DNA from: Pseudomonas huaxiensis | Lineage (GTDB): Bacteria; Pseudomonadota; Gammaproteobacteria; Pseudomonadales; Pseudomonadaceae | DNA length: 37,590 bases | Direction of reading: 5' to 3' | Assembly: GCF_003231275.1 (NCBI RefSeq) | Contig: NZ_QKVL01000049.1 | Span: 1-37,590 of the forward strand | Shown: positions 28,141 through 36,356 of the stretch, piece by piece | Layout of the letters: each line of letters starts with the position of its first letter | How positions within the stretch are numbered: the first letter of the stretch is position 1 | The notes under the pieces: generated by a model | Databases searched by the model: none | What the model was told of the DNA's origin: nothing | The model's input: only the letters and a program-made list of their open reading frames with translations | Translations under genes and position numbers: made by a program

Positions 28141-29385
28141 ATGGAGCAGTCACTCAAACCCTTGCGCTATCCCCTTGCTGCGTTGGCCCTTCTGGTGATG
28201 AGTGCCTGTGGTCGCACCCCGGAGGCGGTCCAGGCACCCGGCGCGCCGAAAGTCAGCGTGGCCAAGGTGCTGGAACAACCAATCAATGAATGGGACGAGT
28301 TCACCGGCCGCCTCGAAGCGCCGGAAACCGTCGAAGTCCGCCCGCGCGTCTCCGGGCAGATCGACCAAGTGGCCTTCACCGAAGGCGCCCAGGTCAACAA
28401 AGGCGACCTGCTGTTCCAGATCGACCCACGTCCGTTCCAGGCTGAGGTCCGCCGCCTCGAAGCCCAGGTGCAACAAGCCCGCGCCACCGCCATCCGCAGT
28501 GAAAACGAAGCTCAGCGCGGCGAACGCCTGCGCAGCAGCAACGCTATTTCCGCCGAGCTTGCCGAGTCGCGCACCAGCGCCGCCGCCGAAGCCCGTGCCG
28601 GTGTCGCGGCAATCCAGGCGCAACTGGACCTGGCCAAGCTGAACCTGAGCTTCACCCGCGTGACCGCGCCGATCAGCGGCCGCGTCAGCCGCGCCCAGTT
28701 CACCGCCGGCAACATCGTCACCGCCGATGTCACGCCGCTGACCAGCGTCGTCTCCACCGACCGCGTCTACGCCTACTTCGATGCCGACGAGCGCGTCTAC
28801 CTCAAGTACACCCAACTTGCCCGCGACGGCCAGCGCGGCCAGACCACTCCGGTGTACCTCGGCCTGTCCAACGAAACCGGCAACCCGCACCTGGGCCAGA
28901 TGAACTTCGTCGACAACCAGGTCAACCCGAAGACCGGCACCATCCGTGGCCGCGCCGTGTTCGACAACCGCGACGGCCAGTTCACCCCGGGTCTCTACGC
29001 CCGCCTGAAACTGGTCGGCAGCGCCACGTACTCGGCAGTGCTGATCAACGACGAAGCCGTGGGCACCGACCTGGGCAAGAAGTTCGTGCTGGTGATGGAC
29101 AAGGACAACAAGGCCGATTACCGCCCTGTGGAACTCGGTCCGAAACTCGAAGGCCTGCGCATCGTTCGCGCCGGTCTGAGCAAGGAAGACCGCATCGTGG
29201 TCAAGGGCCTGCAACGGGTTCGTCCCGGCTCGCCGGTCACCCCTGAAGAAACACCGATGGCCAGCGAAGCGACCCTCGCCGCCCTCGCCCAACAGCGCCA
29301 GGCCCTGGAAGCTGCCAACCGTCCGCAAACGCCCGTTGGCGCCGCGACGGTCAAGCTCGCCAGCGCCACGGCTCCACGCGGTTAA
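28141..29385 (+). CDS. mexE: RND efflux periplasmic adaptor MexE
   Basis: A 414-residue lipoprotein adaptor (membrane fusion protein) of a MexEF-OprN-type multidrug efflux pump. The lipoprotein signal MEQSLKPLRYPLAALALLVM ends SAC with Cys23 as the lipidated residue. Then come the barrel-sandwich half-motifs (VEVRPRVSGQIDQVAFTEGA; ITAPISGRVSR-like TAPISGRVSR), the coiled-coil hairpin (about residues 105-175), and the beta-barrel (VYAYFDADERVYLKY). ATG 28141 follows GGCGGAG; an in-frame TTG at 28126 is less likely. It links MexF in the inner membrane to OprN. Confidence 0.92.
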   Translation: MEQSLKPLRYPLAALALLVMSACGRTPEAVQAPGAPKVSVAKVLEQPINEWDEFTGRLEAPETVEVRPRVSGQIDQVAFTEGAQVNKGDLLFQIDPRPFQAEVRRLEAQVQQARATAIRSENEAQRGERLRSSNAISAELAESRTSAAAEARAGVAAIQAQLDLAKLNLSFTRVTAPISGRVSRAQFTAGNIVTADVTPLTSVVSTDRVYAYFDADERVYLKYTQLARDGQRGQTTPVYLGLSNETGNPHLGQMNFVDNQVNPKTGTIRGRAVFDNRDGQFTPGLYARLKLVGSATYSAVLINDEAVGTDLGKKFVLVMDKDNKADYRPVELGPKLEGLRIVRAGLSKEDRIVVKGLQRVRPGSPVTPEETPMASEATLAALAQQRQALEAANRPQTPVGAATVKLASATAPRG

Positions 29386-29397
29386 GGGACCAGTCCA

Positions 29398-32300
29398 ATG
29401 AATTTTTCCCGGTTTTTCATTACCCGGCCGATCTTCGCCGCGGTGCTCTCGCTGCTGATCCTGATCGCCGGCGCCATCTCGCTGTTCCAGTTGCCGATCA
29501 GCGAATACCCGGAAGTGGTGCCGCCGACCGTGGTCGTGCGCGCCAACTTCCCCGGCGCCAACCCCAAGGTGATCGGCGAAACCGTCGCCGCGCCGCTGGA
29601 ACAGGCCATCACCGGTGTCGAGAACATGCTGTACATGTCCTCGCAGTCCACCGCTGACGGCAAGATCACCCTGACCATCACCTTCGCCCTCGGCACCGAC
29701 CTGGACAACGCCCAGGTGCAGGTGCAGAACCGCGTGACCCGCACCCAGCCCAAGCTGCCGGAAGAGGTGACGCGCATCGGTATCACCGTCGACAAAGCCT
29801 CGCCCGACCTGACCATGGTCGTGCACTTGACCTCGCCGGATCAGCGCTACGACATGCTGTACCTGTCCAACTACGCCATCCTCAACATCAAGGATGAACT
29901 GGCGCGCCTCGGCGGCGTCGGCGATGTGCAGTTGTTCGGCATGGGCGATTATTCGCTGCGGGTCTGGCTCGATCCGAACAAGACCGCTTCGCGCAACCTG
30001 ACCGCCAGCGACGTGGTCACCGCCATTCGCGAACAGAACCGCCAGGTCGCCGCCGGCCAGCTCGGTGCACCACCTGCGCCCGGCGCCACCAGCTTCCAGC
30101 TCTCGGTCAACACCCAGGGCCGGCTGGTCAGCGAAGAAGAGTTCGAAAACATCATCATCCGCTCCGGCGAGAACGGTGAAATCACCCGCCTGAAAGACAT
30201 CGCCCGGGTCGAGCTTGGCTCAAGCCAATACGCCCTGCGCTCGCTGCTGAACAACCAGCCGGCGGTGGCGATCCCGATCTTCCAGCGCCCTGGCTCCAAC
30301 GCGATCGAGATCTCCGACGAAGTGCGCGGCAAGATGGCCGAGCTGAAGAAAGACTTCCCCGAAGGCATGGACTACAGCATCGTCTACGACCCGACCGTGT
30401 TCGTTCGCGGCTCGATCGAAGCGGTGGTGCACACCCTGTTCGAAGCGCTGATCCTCGTGGTGCTGGTGGTGATCCTGTTCCTGCAGACCTGGCGCGCCTC
30501 GATCATTCCGCTGGTGGCCGTGCCTGTGTCGCTGATCGGTACGTTCGCGGTGATGCACCTGTTCGGCTTCTCGCTCAACGCGCTGTCGCTGTTCGGCCTG
30601 GTGCTGGCCATCGGTATCGTGGTGGACGACGCCATCGTGGTGGTGGAGAACGTCGAGCGGAACATCGAACTCGGCCTCGAACCGATGGAAGCCACGAAAA
30701 AAGCCATGAGCGAAGTGACCGGACCGATCGTCGCCACGGCGCTGGTGCTGTGTGCGGTGTTCATCCCGGCGGCGTTCATCTCCGGCCTTACCGGGCAGTT
30801 CTACAAACAGTTCGCCCTGACCATCGCCATCTCCACCGTGATCTCGGCCTTCAACTCGCTGACCCTATCGCCGGCGCTGGCCGCCGTGTTGCTCAAGGGC
30901 CATCACGCGCCTAAAGACCGTTTCTCGCGGGTGCTCGACCGCCTGTTCGGCGGCTGGCTGTTCCGTCCGTTCAACCGCTTCTTCGAGCGTGCCAGCCATA
31001 GCTATGTCGGCACCGTCGCACGGGTGATCCGCCGCAGTGGCGTGGCCATGTTCATCTACGCCGGGCTGATGGTGCTGACCTGGATGGGCTTCTCGTCCAC
31101 CCCGACCGGCTTCGTTCCCGCGCAGGACAAACAGTACCTGGTGGCCTTCGCCCAGTTGCCGGACGCCGCCAGCCTCGACCGCACCGAAGCGGTCATCAAG
31201 AGAATGAGCGAAATCGCCCTGAAACAACCGGGCGTGGCCGACTCCGTGGCCTTCCCCGGCCTGTCGATCAACGGCTTCACCAACAGCCCCAACAGCGGCA
31301 TCGTGTTCACCCCGCTCAAGCCGTTCGATGAGCGCAAAGACCCGAGCCAGTCGGCTGCCGCCATCGCCGCCGCGCTGAACGCGCAGTTTGCCGACATCCA
31401 GGACGCCTACATCGCGATCTTCCCGCCGCCGCCGGTACAGGGGCTGGGCACCATCGGCGGCTTCCGCCTGCAGATCGAAGACCGCGGCAACCTGGGCTAT
31501 GAAGCGCTGTACAAAGAAACCCAGAACATCATCGCCAAAAGCCACAACGTGCCGGAGCTGGCCGGGCTGTTCACCAGCTACCAGGTCAACGTGCCGCAGG
31601 TCGATGCTGCCATCGACCGGGAAAAGGCCAAGACCCACGGCGTGGCCATCAACGACATCTTCGACACCCTGCAGATCTACCTGGGCTCGCTGTACGCCAA
31701 CGACTTCAACCGTTTTGGCCGTACCTACCAGGTCAACGTCCAGGCTGAACAGCAGTTCCGTCTCGACGCTGAACAGATCGGCCAACTGAAGGTGCGCAAC
31801 AATCAGGGCGAGATGATCCCGCTGGCGACCTTCATCAAGGTCAGCGATACCTCCGGCCCCGACCGCGTGATGCACTACAACGGCTTCATCACCGCCGAGA
31901 TCAACGGCGCTGCGGCTCCGGGCTACAGCTCCGGGCAGGCGGAAAAGGCCATCGAGAAACTGCTTAAAGAAGAGCTGCCCAACGGCATGACCTTCGAGTG
32001 GACCGAACTGACCTACCAGCAGATTCTCGCCGGTAACACCGCACTGTTCGTCTTCCCGCTCTGCGTGCTGCTGGCCTTCCTGGTGCTGGCTGCCCAGTAC
32101 GAAAGCTGGAGCCTGCCGCTGGCGGTGATCCTGATCGTGCCGATGACCCTGCTGTCGGCGATTACCGGGGTGATCCTGTCCGGTGGCGACAACAACATCT
32201 TCACCCAGATCGGCTTGATCGTACTGGTGGGGCTGGCGTGCAAAAACGCGATCCTGATCGTCGAGTTCGCCAAGGACAAACAGGCCGAGGGTCTCGACCC

Positions 32301-32577
32301 GCTGGCCGCGGTACTGGAAGCCTGCCGCCTGCGTCTGCGGCCGATCCTGATGACCTCGTTCGCCTTCATCATGGGTGTGGTGCCGCTGGTGTTCTCGTCC
32401 GGTGCCGGTGCTGAAATGCGTCATGCCATGGGTGTGGCGGTGTTCTCCGGGATGATCGGGGTGACCATCTTCGGCCTGCTGCTGACGCCTGTGTTCTTTG
32501 TCCTGATCCGTCGTTACGTCGAACGCAGCCAGGCGCGCAAGGCCGCGCGGCTGACCGCCGTGGAGAACCACGCATGA
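29398..32577 (+). CDS. mexF: RND efflux transporter MexF
   Basis: A 1059-residue proton-driven inner-membrane pump of the HAE1 RND family. It begins MNFSRFFITRPIFAAVLSLL with the first membrane helix. The proton-relay aspartates are in GIVVDDAIVVVENVE in the fourth helix, and the C-terminal half repeats the layout (VGLACKNAILIVEFAKD). Twelve transmembrane segments and two large periplasmic loops are apparent. In P. aeruginosa the homologue exports chloramphenicol, fluoroquinolones, trimethoprim and quorum-signal precursors. The gene lies 12 bases after mexE, and its stop overlaps the oprN start by four bases. Confidence 0.94.
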   Translation: MNFSRFFITRPIFAAVLSLLILIAGAISLFQLPISEYPEVVPPTVVVRANFPGANPKVIGETVAAPLEQAITGVENMLYMSSQSTADGKITLTITFALGTDLDNAQVQVQNRVTRTQPKLPEEVTRIGITVDKASPDLTMVVHLTSPDQRYDMLYLSNYAILNIKDELARLGGVGDVQLFGMGDYSLRVWLDPNKTASRNLTASDVVTAIREQNRQVAAGQLGAPPAPGATSFQLSVNTQGRLVSEEEFENIIIRSGENGEITRLKDIARVELGSSQYALRSLLNNQPAVAIPIFQRPGSNAIEISDEVRGKMAELKKDFPEGMDYSIVYDPTVFVRGSIEAVVHTLFEALILVVLVVILFLQTWRASIIPLVAVPVSLIGTFAVMHLFGFSLNALSLFGLVLAIGIVVDDAIVVVENVERNIELGLEPMEATKKAMSEVTGPIVATALVLCAVFIPAAFISGLTGQFYKQFALTIAISTVISAFNSLTLSPALAAVLLKGHHAPKDRFSRVLDRLFGGWLFRPFNRFFERASHSYVGTVARVIRRSGVAMFIYAGLMVLTWMGFSSTPTGFVPAQDKQYLVAFAQLPDAASLDRTEAVIKRMSEIALKQPGVADSVAFPGLSINGFTNSPNSGIVFTPLKPFDERKDPSQSAAAIAAALNAQFADIQDAYIAIFPPPPVQGLGTIGGFRLQIEDRGNLGYEALYKETQNIIAKSHNVPELAGLFTSYQVNVPQVDAAIDREKAKTHGVAINDIFDTLQIYLGSLYANDFNRFGRTYQVNVQAEQQFRLDAEQIGQLKVRNNQGEMIPLATFIKVSDTSGPDRVMHYNGFITAEINGAAAPGYSSGQAEKAIEKLLKEELPNGMTFEWTELTYQQILAGNTALFVFPLCVLLAFLVLAAQYESWSLPLAVILIVPMTLLSAITGVILSGGDNNIFTQIGLIVLVGLACKNAILIVEFAKDKQAEGLDPLAAVLEACRLRLRPILMTSFAFIMGVVPLVFSSGAGAEMRHAMGVAVFSGMIGVTIFGLLLTPVFFVLIRRYVERSQARKAARLTAVENHA

Positions 32578-34001
32578 ACCCGTTGAACCTGAGCGCTGCA
32601 AAACTGTGGATGCCAAGCCTGTTGGTGCTGGCCCTGAGCGCCTGCGCCGTGGGCCCGGACTACAAGGCCCCGGAAACCGCCGCCGCCCACCTGGCCGCCA
32701 CCGACGGCCAGGCCGGCCTGGACCGCAACCGCTTCGAAAGCGCCTGGTGGCACCAGTTCGAAGACCCGGTGCTGGACCAGTTGGTGACCCAGTCGCTGAA
32801 CGGCAACCGTGACCTGCGCGTAGCGTTCGCCCGCCTCAAGGCGGCCCGCTCGATCCGCGAAGACGTCGACAACGACGCCTTCCCCACCGTCACCAGCCGC
32901 GCCAGCAGCAACCTTGGCAAAGGCCAGATTCCGGGCCAGACCGAAGACCGGGTCAACAGCGAACGCTACGACCTGGGCCTGGACATGGCATGGGAACTGG
33001 ACCTGTTCGGCCGCATCCAGCGTCAACTGGAAGCGAGCCAGGCCCAGGAAGCCGCGGCCCAGGCCGACCTGCAACAACTGCAAGTCAGCCTGATCGCCGA
33101 ACTGGTGGACGCCTACGGCCAGCTTCGTGGTGCGCAACTGCGCGAGAAAATCGCCCTGGCCAACCTCAAGACCCAGCAGGATTCTCGCGGCATCACCGAG
33201 ACCCTGCGCGATGCTGGCGTGGGCAACGAACTGGACGTGGTCCGCGCTGATGCCCGCCTGGCGGCGGTAGAAGCCAGCGTGCCGCAACTGCAGGCGGAAC
33301 AGGTGCGAGCGCGCAACCGCATCGCCACCCTGCTCGGCCAGCGACCGGACGCGCTGAGCGTCGATTTGTCGCCGGCGCAATTGCCAGCCATCGCCAAGGC
33401 CCTGCCGGTGGGCGATCCGGGCGAACTGCTGCAACGCCGCCCGGACATCCGTCGCGCCGAACGCCAACTGGCGGCGGCCACCGCCAACGTGGGCGTTGCC
33501 ACGGCCGACCTGTTCCCACGGGTCAGCCTGAGCGGCTTCCTTGGCTTCACCGCCGGTCGCGGTTCGCAGATCGGCTCTTCGGCGGCGTCTGCCTGGGCGC
33601 TTGGCCCGAGCATCACCTGGGCCGCGTTCGACCTGGGCAGCGTCCGCGCCCGCCTGCGCGGTGCCAACGCCGATGCCGAAGGCGCACTGGCGACCTATGA
33701 ACAGCAAGTGCTGCTGGCGCTGGAAGAATCGGAAAACGCCTTCAGCGATTACGGCAAACGCCAACAACGCTTGCTTTCGCTGCTGAAACAGAGCGAAGCC
33801 AGCCGCAAAGCTGCGGAGCTGGCCTCGATCCGCTACCGCGAAGGCACGGTGGACTACCTCGTCCTGCTCGACGCCGAACGCGAGCGCCTCGCGGCGGAAG
33901 ACGCCCAGGCCCAGGGCGAAGTCGAGTTGTATCGCGGCATCGTCGCCATCTACAAAGCGTTGGGTGGCGGCTGGCAGGCCGAGGCTGTCGCGGCCAGGTA
34001 A
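32574..34001 (+). CDS. oprN: Outer-membrane efflux channel OprN
   Basis: A 475-residue TolC-like outer-membrane lipoprotein of the NodT family. The signal peptide ends LALSAC with Cys24 as the lipidated residue, followed by AVGPDYKAPE typical of OprM/OprN. Two repeated outer-membrane-efflux domains span about residues 70-270 and 280-465. Recurrent motifs include DLRVAFARLKAAR, WELDLFGRIQRQLEAS and GRRPDI-like LLQRRPDIRRAERQL. It forms the exit duct of the MexEF pump. ATGA overlap with mexF shows translational coupling, and a strong terminator follows. Confidence 0.92.
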   Translation: MNPLNLSAAKLWMPSLLVLALSACAVGPDYKAPETAAAHLAATDGQAGLDRNRFESAWWHQFEDPVLDQLVTQSLNGNRDLRVAFARLKAARSIREDVDNDAFPTVTSRASSNLGKGQIPGQTEDRVNSERYDLGLDMAWELDLFGRIQRQLEASQAQEAAAQADLQQLQVSLIAELVDAYGQLRGAQLREKIALANLKTQQDSRGITETLRDAGVGNELDVVRADARLAAVEASVPQLQAEQVRARNRIATLLGQRPDALSVDLSPAQLPAIAKALPVGDPGELLQRRPDIRRAERQLAAATANVGVATADLFPRVSLSGFLGFTAGRGSQIGSSAASAWALGPSITWAAFDLGSVRARLRGANADAEGALATYEQQVLLALEESENAFSDYGKRQQRLLSLLKQSEASRKAAELASIRYREGTVDYLVLLDAERERLAAEDAQAQGEVELYRGIVAIYKALGGGWQAEAVAAR

Positions 34002-34038
34002 TTCAGAGCTCCTTTGGTTGGTGAACACCGACCTTTTT

Positions 34039-34072
34039 GCCCCGCAGGTTTAGGCCTTGCGGGGCTTTTTTT
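34039..34072 (+). terminator. Intrinsic terminator of mexEF-oprN
   Basis: GCCCCGCA, an eleven-base loop region, TGCGGGGC, then seven T residues make a textbook factor-independent terminator 37 bases after the oprN stop. Confidence 0.92.
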
Positions 34073-34294
34073 GGTGAATCTTGCGGGCCTCATCGCCAGC
34101 AAAACTGAACTGACCCCCCCGTAGGAGCGAGCTTGCTCGCGAGCCCCCCACCCCCAACTTTTTCCGACACCCCGCAACGCAATCCCCCCGCCAAGGTGTC
34201 GCATAAAGCTACGAACTTCCGGCTTCTTCCGACTTTCATGTAGGCAATTTCCCAATCATACTTCCGCGCCTTATCAGCCGTTGCGCTCGTGGGA
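34073..34294. other. Intergenic stretch with a REP element
   Basis: No gene is apparent. A single REP element GTAGGAGCGAGCTTGCTCGC lies at 34121-34140. A small minus-strand open frame across 34090-34302 has no ribosome site I can defend. The right part should hold the promoter for the structured leader that follows. Confidence 0.4.
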
Positions 34295-34510
34295 ATCGGC
34301 ACCTAGTCTTCGCCGGTCGTTGCTCATCAACGACCGGTCTTGACGGACTGACTTTCACAGAACGCTGGTTGCTATGGCAGCTGTGCGTGTGGGCGCCTTC
34401 GGGCGCGCCGGGTTTTCTCTGTGGACCGGTCCGTCAACCCGCGCACAGTCGCCACCCTCCTGCTTGACGGCTAGATCGTGGCGACTCACTCCTCCACAGA
34501 GATCGACACC
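34295..34510 (+). ncRNA. Structured leader upstream of the DUF3077-type gene
   Basis: About 200 nt capable of strong folding. CCGGTCGTTG/CAACGACCGG is a perfect ten-pair hairpin at 34313-34337. GGGCGCCTTCGGGCGCGCC lies at 34391-34409. GTCGCCAC (34448-34455) pairs with GTGGCGAC (34478-34485). From memory, leaders with the GGTTTTCTCTGTG...ACCGGTCCGTCAACCCGCG core recur ahead of DUF3077-type genes in Pseudomonas genomes. Whether it is a sensor RNA, a repeat, or a stability element is unknown. Confidence 0.5.
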
Positions 34511-34813
34511 ATGAAAAAAACCGTACCTGATCCACCCGCCAGCACCCCTCGCCTCGCCACCGTTCACACCCACTTCAGCGCGTGCAACGACAGCCACAAA
34601 CCCCTGTTCGCCGTCTGCGCCGGCGTCGATATCGAAGATGCCCTGGTGCACCTGTCCATGACCCTGAAATCCGCCTTCGAAACCAACCTGCAAGTCTGCG
34701 AACTGGCCGAGCAGGAAGTGGGGGATCTGGCGTGGAGCAGTTATCACTCGCTGGAGATTTCGCGGGCTTTGGTTGAGTCGCTTTTGAGGGGGGTTGCGGG
34801 GCAAAGGAGTTAA
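34511..34813 (+). CDS. DUF3077/DUF6124-type small protein
   Basis: A 100-residue cytoplasmic protein of a small Pseudomonas family of unknown function, usually present in several copies per genome. It starts MKKTVPDPPASTPR, the proline-rich opening typical of the family. A central LFAVCAGVDIEDALVHLSMTL and a helical C terminus (LAWSSYHSLEISRALVESLL) complete it. I chose ATG 34511; an in-frame GTG at 34478 falls within a stem of the leader. No enzymatic motif is present. The long structured leader is the notable feature of the locus. Confidence 0.75.
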   Translation: MKKTVPDPPASTPRLATVHTHFSACNDSHKPLFAVCAGVDIEDALVHLSMTLKSAFETNLQVCELAEQEVGDLAWSSYHSLEISRALVESLLRGVAGQRS

Positions 34814-34852
34814 GGCCGAGTAGTGTGTTGTTGGCTTGCGCAGGCGATGCAG

Positions 34853-34887
34853 AAAAAGGGGCGTCCGCTTTTCCGTCGCCCCCTTTC
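34853..34887. repeat. Hairpin with A/G and C/T arms between the DUF3077-type gene and the toxin array
   Basis: AAAAAGGGGCG and CGCCCCCTTTC flank a short loop, forming an imperfect hairpin about 40 bases after the DUF3077-type stop. It could terminate that gene. The surrounding 34814-34971 has no gene and marks the change from GC-rich to AT-rich DNA. Confidence 0.4.
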
Positions 34888-34971
34888 TCCGAGGTGTGTG
34901 TTCGCAACTATCACCGTAGACCAGACCAGCCCTTCTTCATTTTTTGCTTTCAGTTCAAGTGGTTAGCTGTT

Positions 34972-35006
34972 AAGTAAGTGCCATTCAAATCCGTCCCCTT
35001 TTCCTG
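34972..35006. repeat. Array repeat, partial form (left edge)
   Basis: AAGTAAGTGCCATTCAAATC followed by CGTCCCCTTTTC. The same partial unit recurs at 35536-35570 (AGTAAGTGCCATTTAAATCT then GCCACCTTTTC). It contains the AAATC...CCCCTTTT half of the palindromic repeat found between the cassettes, and marks the left limit of the toxin-immunity array. Confidence 0.65.
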
Positions 35007-35042
35007 GATGTTGCTTTTGTACCAAATAGCTTCTAATATTTA

Positions 35043-35294
35043 TTATTTCAACCCCAGCAAATGCTTAAACGGGCCATCGTTTAAATTAAGTCCAAGATCT
35101 ACAACTAGTTGAATAGCCTCCTTGTACTCTTCGCCCGTTATAGAAATATCATATTCGCAAATATGATCGCATAATATTTCAAAGGCTAGACTCTCTTCAC
35201 TATACGCGACATAGTCCAAGGCGCCTTGGAGAAGGTCGGAATCCAATCGACCTTCAAACTTTCTTCCAAACTTAATGATACGATCTGCGAACAT
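35043..35294 (-). CDS. MafI-like immunity protein
   Basis: An 83-residue acidic, helical protein resembling the MafI immunity family: LDYVAYSEESLAFEILCDHICEYDISI is the recognisable core, followed by EEYKEAIQLVVDLGLNL. Immunity proteins of this kind bind and neutralise the C-terminal toxin domain of a contact-dependent effector. It begins eight bases after the stop of a toxin tail on the same strand (35303-35422), which is the usual toxin-immunity order. The DNA is AT-rich compared with the rest of the window. The original toxin is present only as a stub, so it probably protects against neighbours that carry the full toxin. Confidence 0.7.
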   Translation of the reverse strand: MFADRIIKFGRKFEGRLDSDLLQGALDYVAYSEESLAFEILCDHICEYDISITGEEYKEAIQLVVDLGLNLNDGPFKHLLGLK

Positions 35295-35302
35295 AAATTA
35301 TT

Positions 35303-35422
35303 CTACTTAATTGGCTTGTAAGGTGGAATCGGAGCATCATCAGGAAATGCAGTAACAACCTTCCCTGTAGCCGGCTGATATACAACTCGCATTCGCACAC
35401 CATCACGAGTTTCATACGGAAG
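35303..35422 (-). pseudogene. C-terminal stub of a polymorphic toxin (cassette 1)
   Basis: About 39 codons open on the minus strand from the edge of the palindromic repeat to TAG at 35303-35305. The encoded end reads LPYETRDGVRMRVVYQPATG followed by KVVTAFPDDAPIPPYKPIK, which has the look of the final strand of a secreted nuclease-type effector domain. There is no start codon or ribosome site; the frame simply enters from the repeat. It sits eight bases ahead of the MafI-like immunity gene. I infer that a repeat-mediated event joined this tail to the array. Confidence 0.55.
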
Positions 35423-35505
35423 AAAAGGGGACCGGAAGAAAAGGGGACAGATTTATTTTCAGTCACTTAAAAAATAAATCTGTCCCCTTTCCCAGTCCCC
35501 TTTCC
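35421..35505. repeat. Array palindromic repeat, copy 1
   Basis: The arms at 35440-35459 (AAAGGGGACAGATTTATTTT) and 35471-35490 are perfect 20-base reverse complements around an 11-base spacer. Extra partial units flank it: GAAGAAAAGGGGACC at about 35420-35432, and AGTCCCCTTT at about 35494-35503. It separates cassette 1 from cassette 2 together with the partial unit at 35536-35570. Confidence 0.8.
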
Positions 35506-35535
35506 CCCTACGAGAATGAGCATGTGGAGAAATTT

Positions 35536-35570
35536 TAGTAAGTGCCATTTAAATCTGCCACCTTTTCTGG
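35536..35570. repeat. Array repeat, partial form (between cassettes 1 and 2)
   Basis: Near copy of the unit at 34972-35006, beginning AGTAAGTGCCATTTAAATCT, and directly following the end of the SUKH-type immunity gene on the minus strand. Each of the two leftmost cassettes thus ends in this unit. Confidence 0.6.
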
Positions 35571-35583
35571 CACATCCCCACCA

Positions 35584-36120
35584 TTACTCGACAGCTGTAA
35601 AAATATGCACATCCAGATTCACGTCAGGAAACTGACCAGGAAGAATCCTTGACGAAAGCTCACCCTTAAGCAGCTTTAAAAGAAATTCAACACAGCCGAA
35701 ATTAAAAATTTCTTCCTCACTCTGATCTGAGCTATGTATAGCAATCTTCCAGGACTCTGGCTCTCCATCAACCAGCCAGACAAAAGTTTCCCCATTGTCA
35801 GTAACCGCCCAAGGAAAAAAAGAGCCTTTAGCCGGGTATGCTGGCCTTGGGTAATCCGATGAAAATTCTTGCTGCAAAAAAACATATGCCTCGACAAAGT
35901 ACCTACTTTTTTCAAAATTCAAGTTTGAATTTTTTGATAACGGATCTAGCAACCAGATAAACCCATCAATTGATCCACTTCCATAAACAGAAACAAGGCC
36001 TTTAAAGTCACTTGGCAACTGCATTCCCCAATCAGACTCAAAAGCGGCCAAGGCCACACTATGAAGGCTCCGCTGAGCGGGAGGCGGGAGGATATTAATT
36101 AGCTGATTAATCATTATCAT
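35584..36120 (-). CDS. SMI1/KNR4 (SUKH) family immunity protein
   Basis: A 178-residue protein of the SUKH (SMI1/KNR4) superfamily, common as immunity proteins beside nuclease toxins. The family core is visible as WGMQLPSDFKGLVSVYGSGSIDGFIWLLDP, then FFPWAVTDNGETFVWLV and EEIFNFGCVEFLLKLLKGEL. Its start overlaps the toxin-tail stop by four bases (36117-36120), which fits co-translation with the effector it once neutralised. An alternative ATG two codons further in is equally possible. The gene has AT-rich codon use. Confidence 0.82.
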   Translation of the reverse strand: MIMINQLINILPPPAQRSLHSVALAAFESDWGMQLPSDFKGLVSVYGSGSIDGFIWLLDPLSKNSNLNFEKSRYFVEAYVFLQQEFSSDYPRPAYPAKGSFFPWAVTDNGETFVWLVDGEPESWKIAIHSSDQSEEEIFNFGCVEFLLKLLKGELSSRILPGQFPDVNLDVHIFTAVE

Positions 36121-36356
36121 TTAATTCCATTTACGTTAGGAATTGACACATCAAGAGTAAGCCCCCCTGACCCACGAGCAGACAACGTTACACCTGTCGG
36201 AACTGGATTGGTACCTGTATATATAGGTATTGCCCTATAGCTCACTGTTTCACCATTCTGCACGGTATTCCTCACTTGGCGCTCAAATGAACTCATATTG
36301 GGATGATTGGCGTTGCGCTGAAAAAGCGTCACTAGGTTTCTTGCACCATTACGACC
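36117..36356 (-). pseudogene. C-terminal stub of a DNA/RNA non-specific endonuclease toxin (cassette 2)
   Basis: About 79 codons on the minus strand. The deduced end reads NGARNLVTLFQRNANHPNMS...ERQVRNTVQNGETVSYRAIP...GVTLSARGSGGLTLDVSIPN, which resembles the last part of the Endonuclease_NS_2-type toxin domains of secreted effectors. A GTG at 36332 exists, but homology-like sequence continues upstream of it to the repeat edge at about 36356, so it is a truncated remnant and not a full small gene. The catalytic region is missing. Its stop overlaps the SUKH immunity start. Confidence 0.68.

Noticed and set aside
34090..34302. 70-codon minus-strand frame upstream of the DUF3077-type leader
   Set aside because: It includes REP sequence at its end and lacks a ribosome site and family resemblance. 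I treat the region as non-coding.
35272..35466. 64-codon minus-strand frame over the first toxin stub
   Set aside because: It starts inside the palindromic repeat and is in a different frame from the one with effector-like C-terminal sequence that ends properly before the immunity gene.
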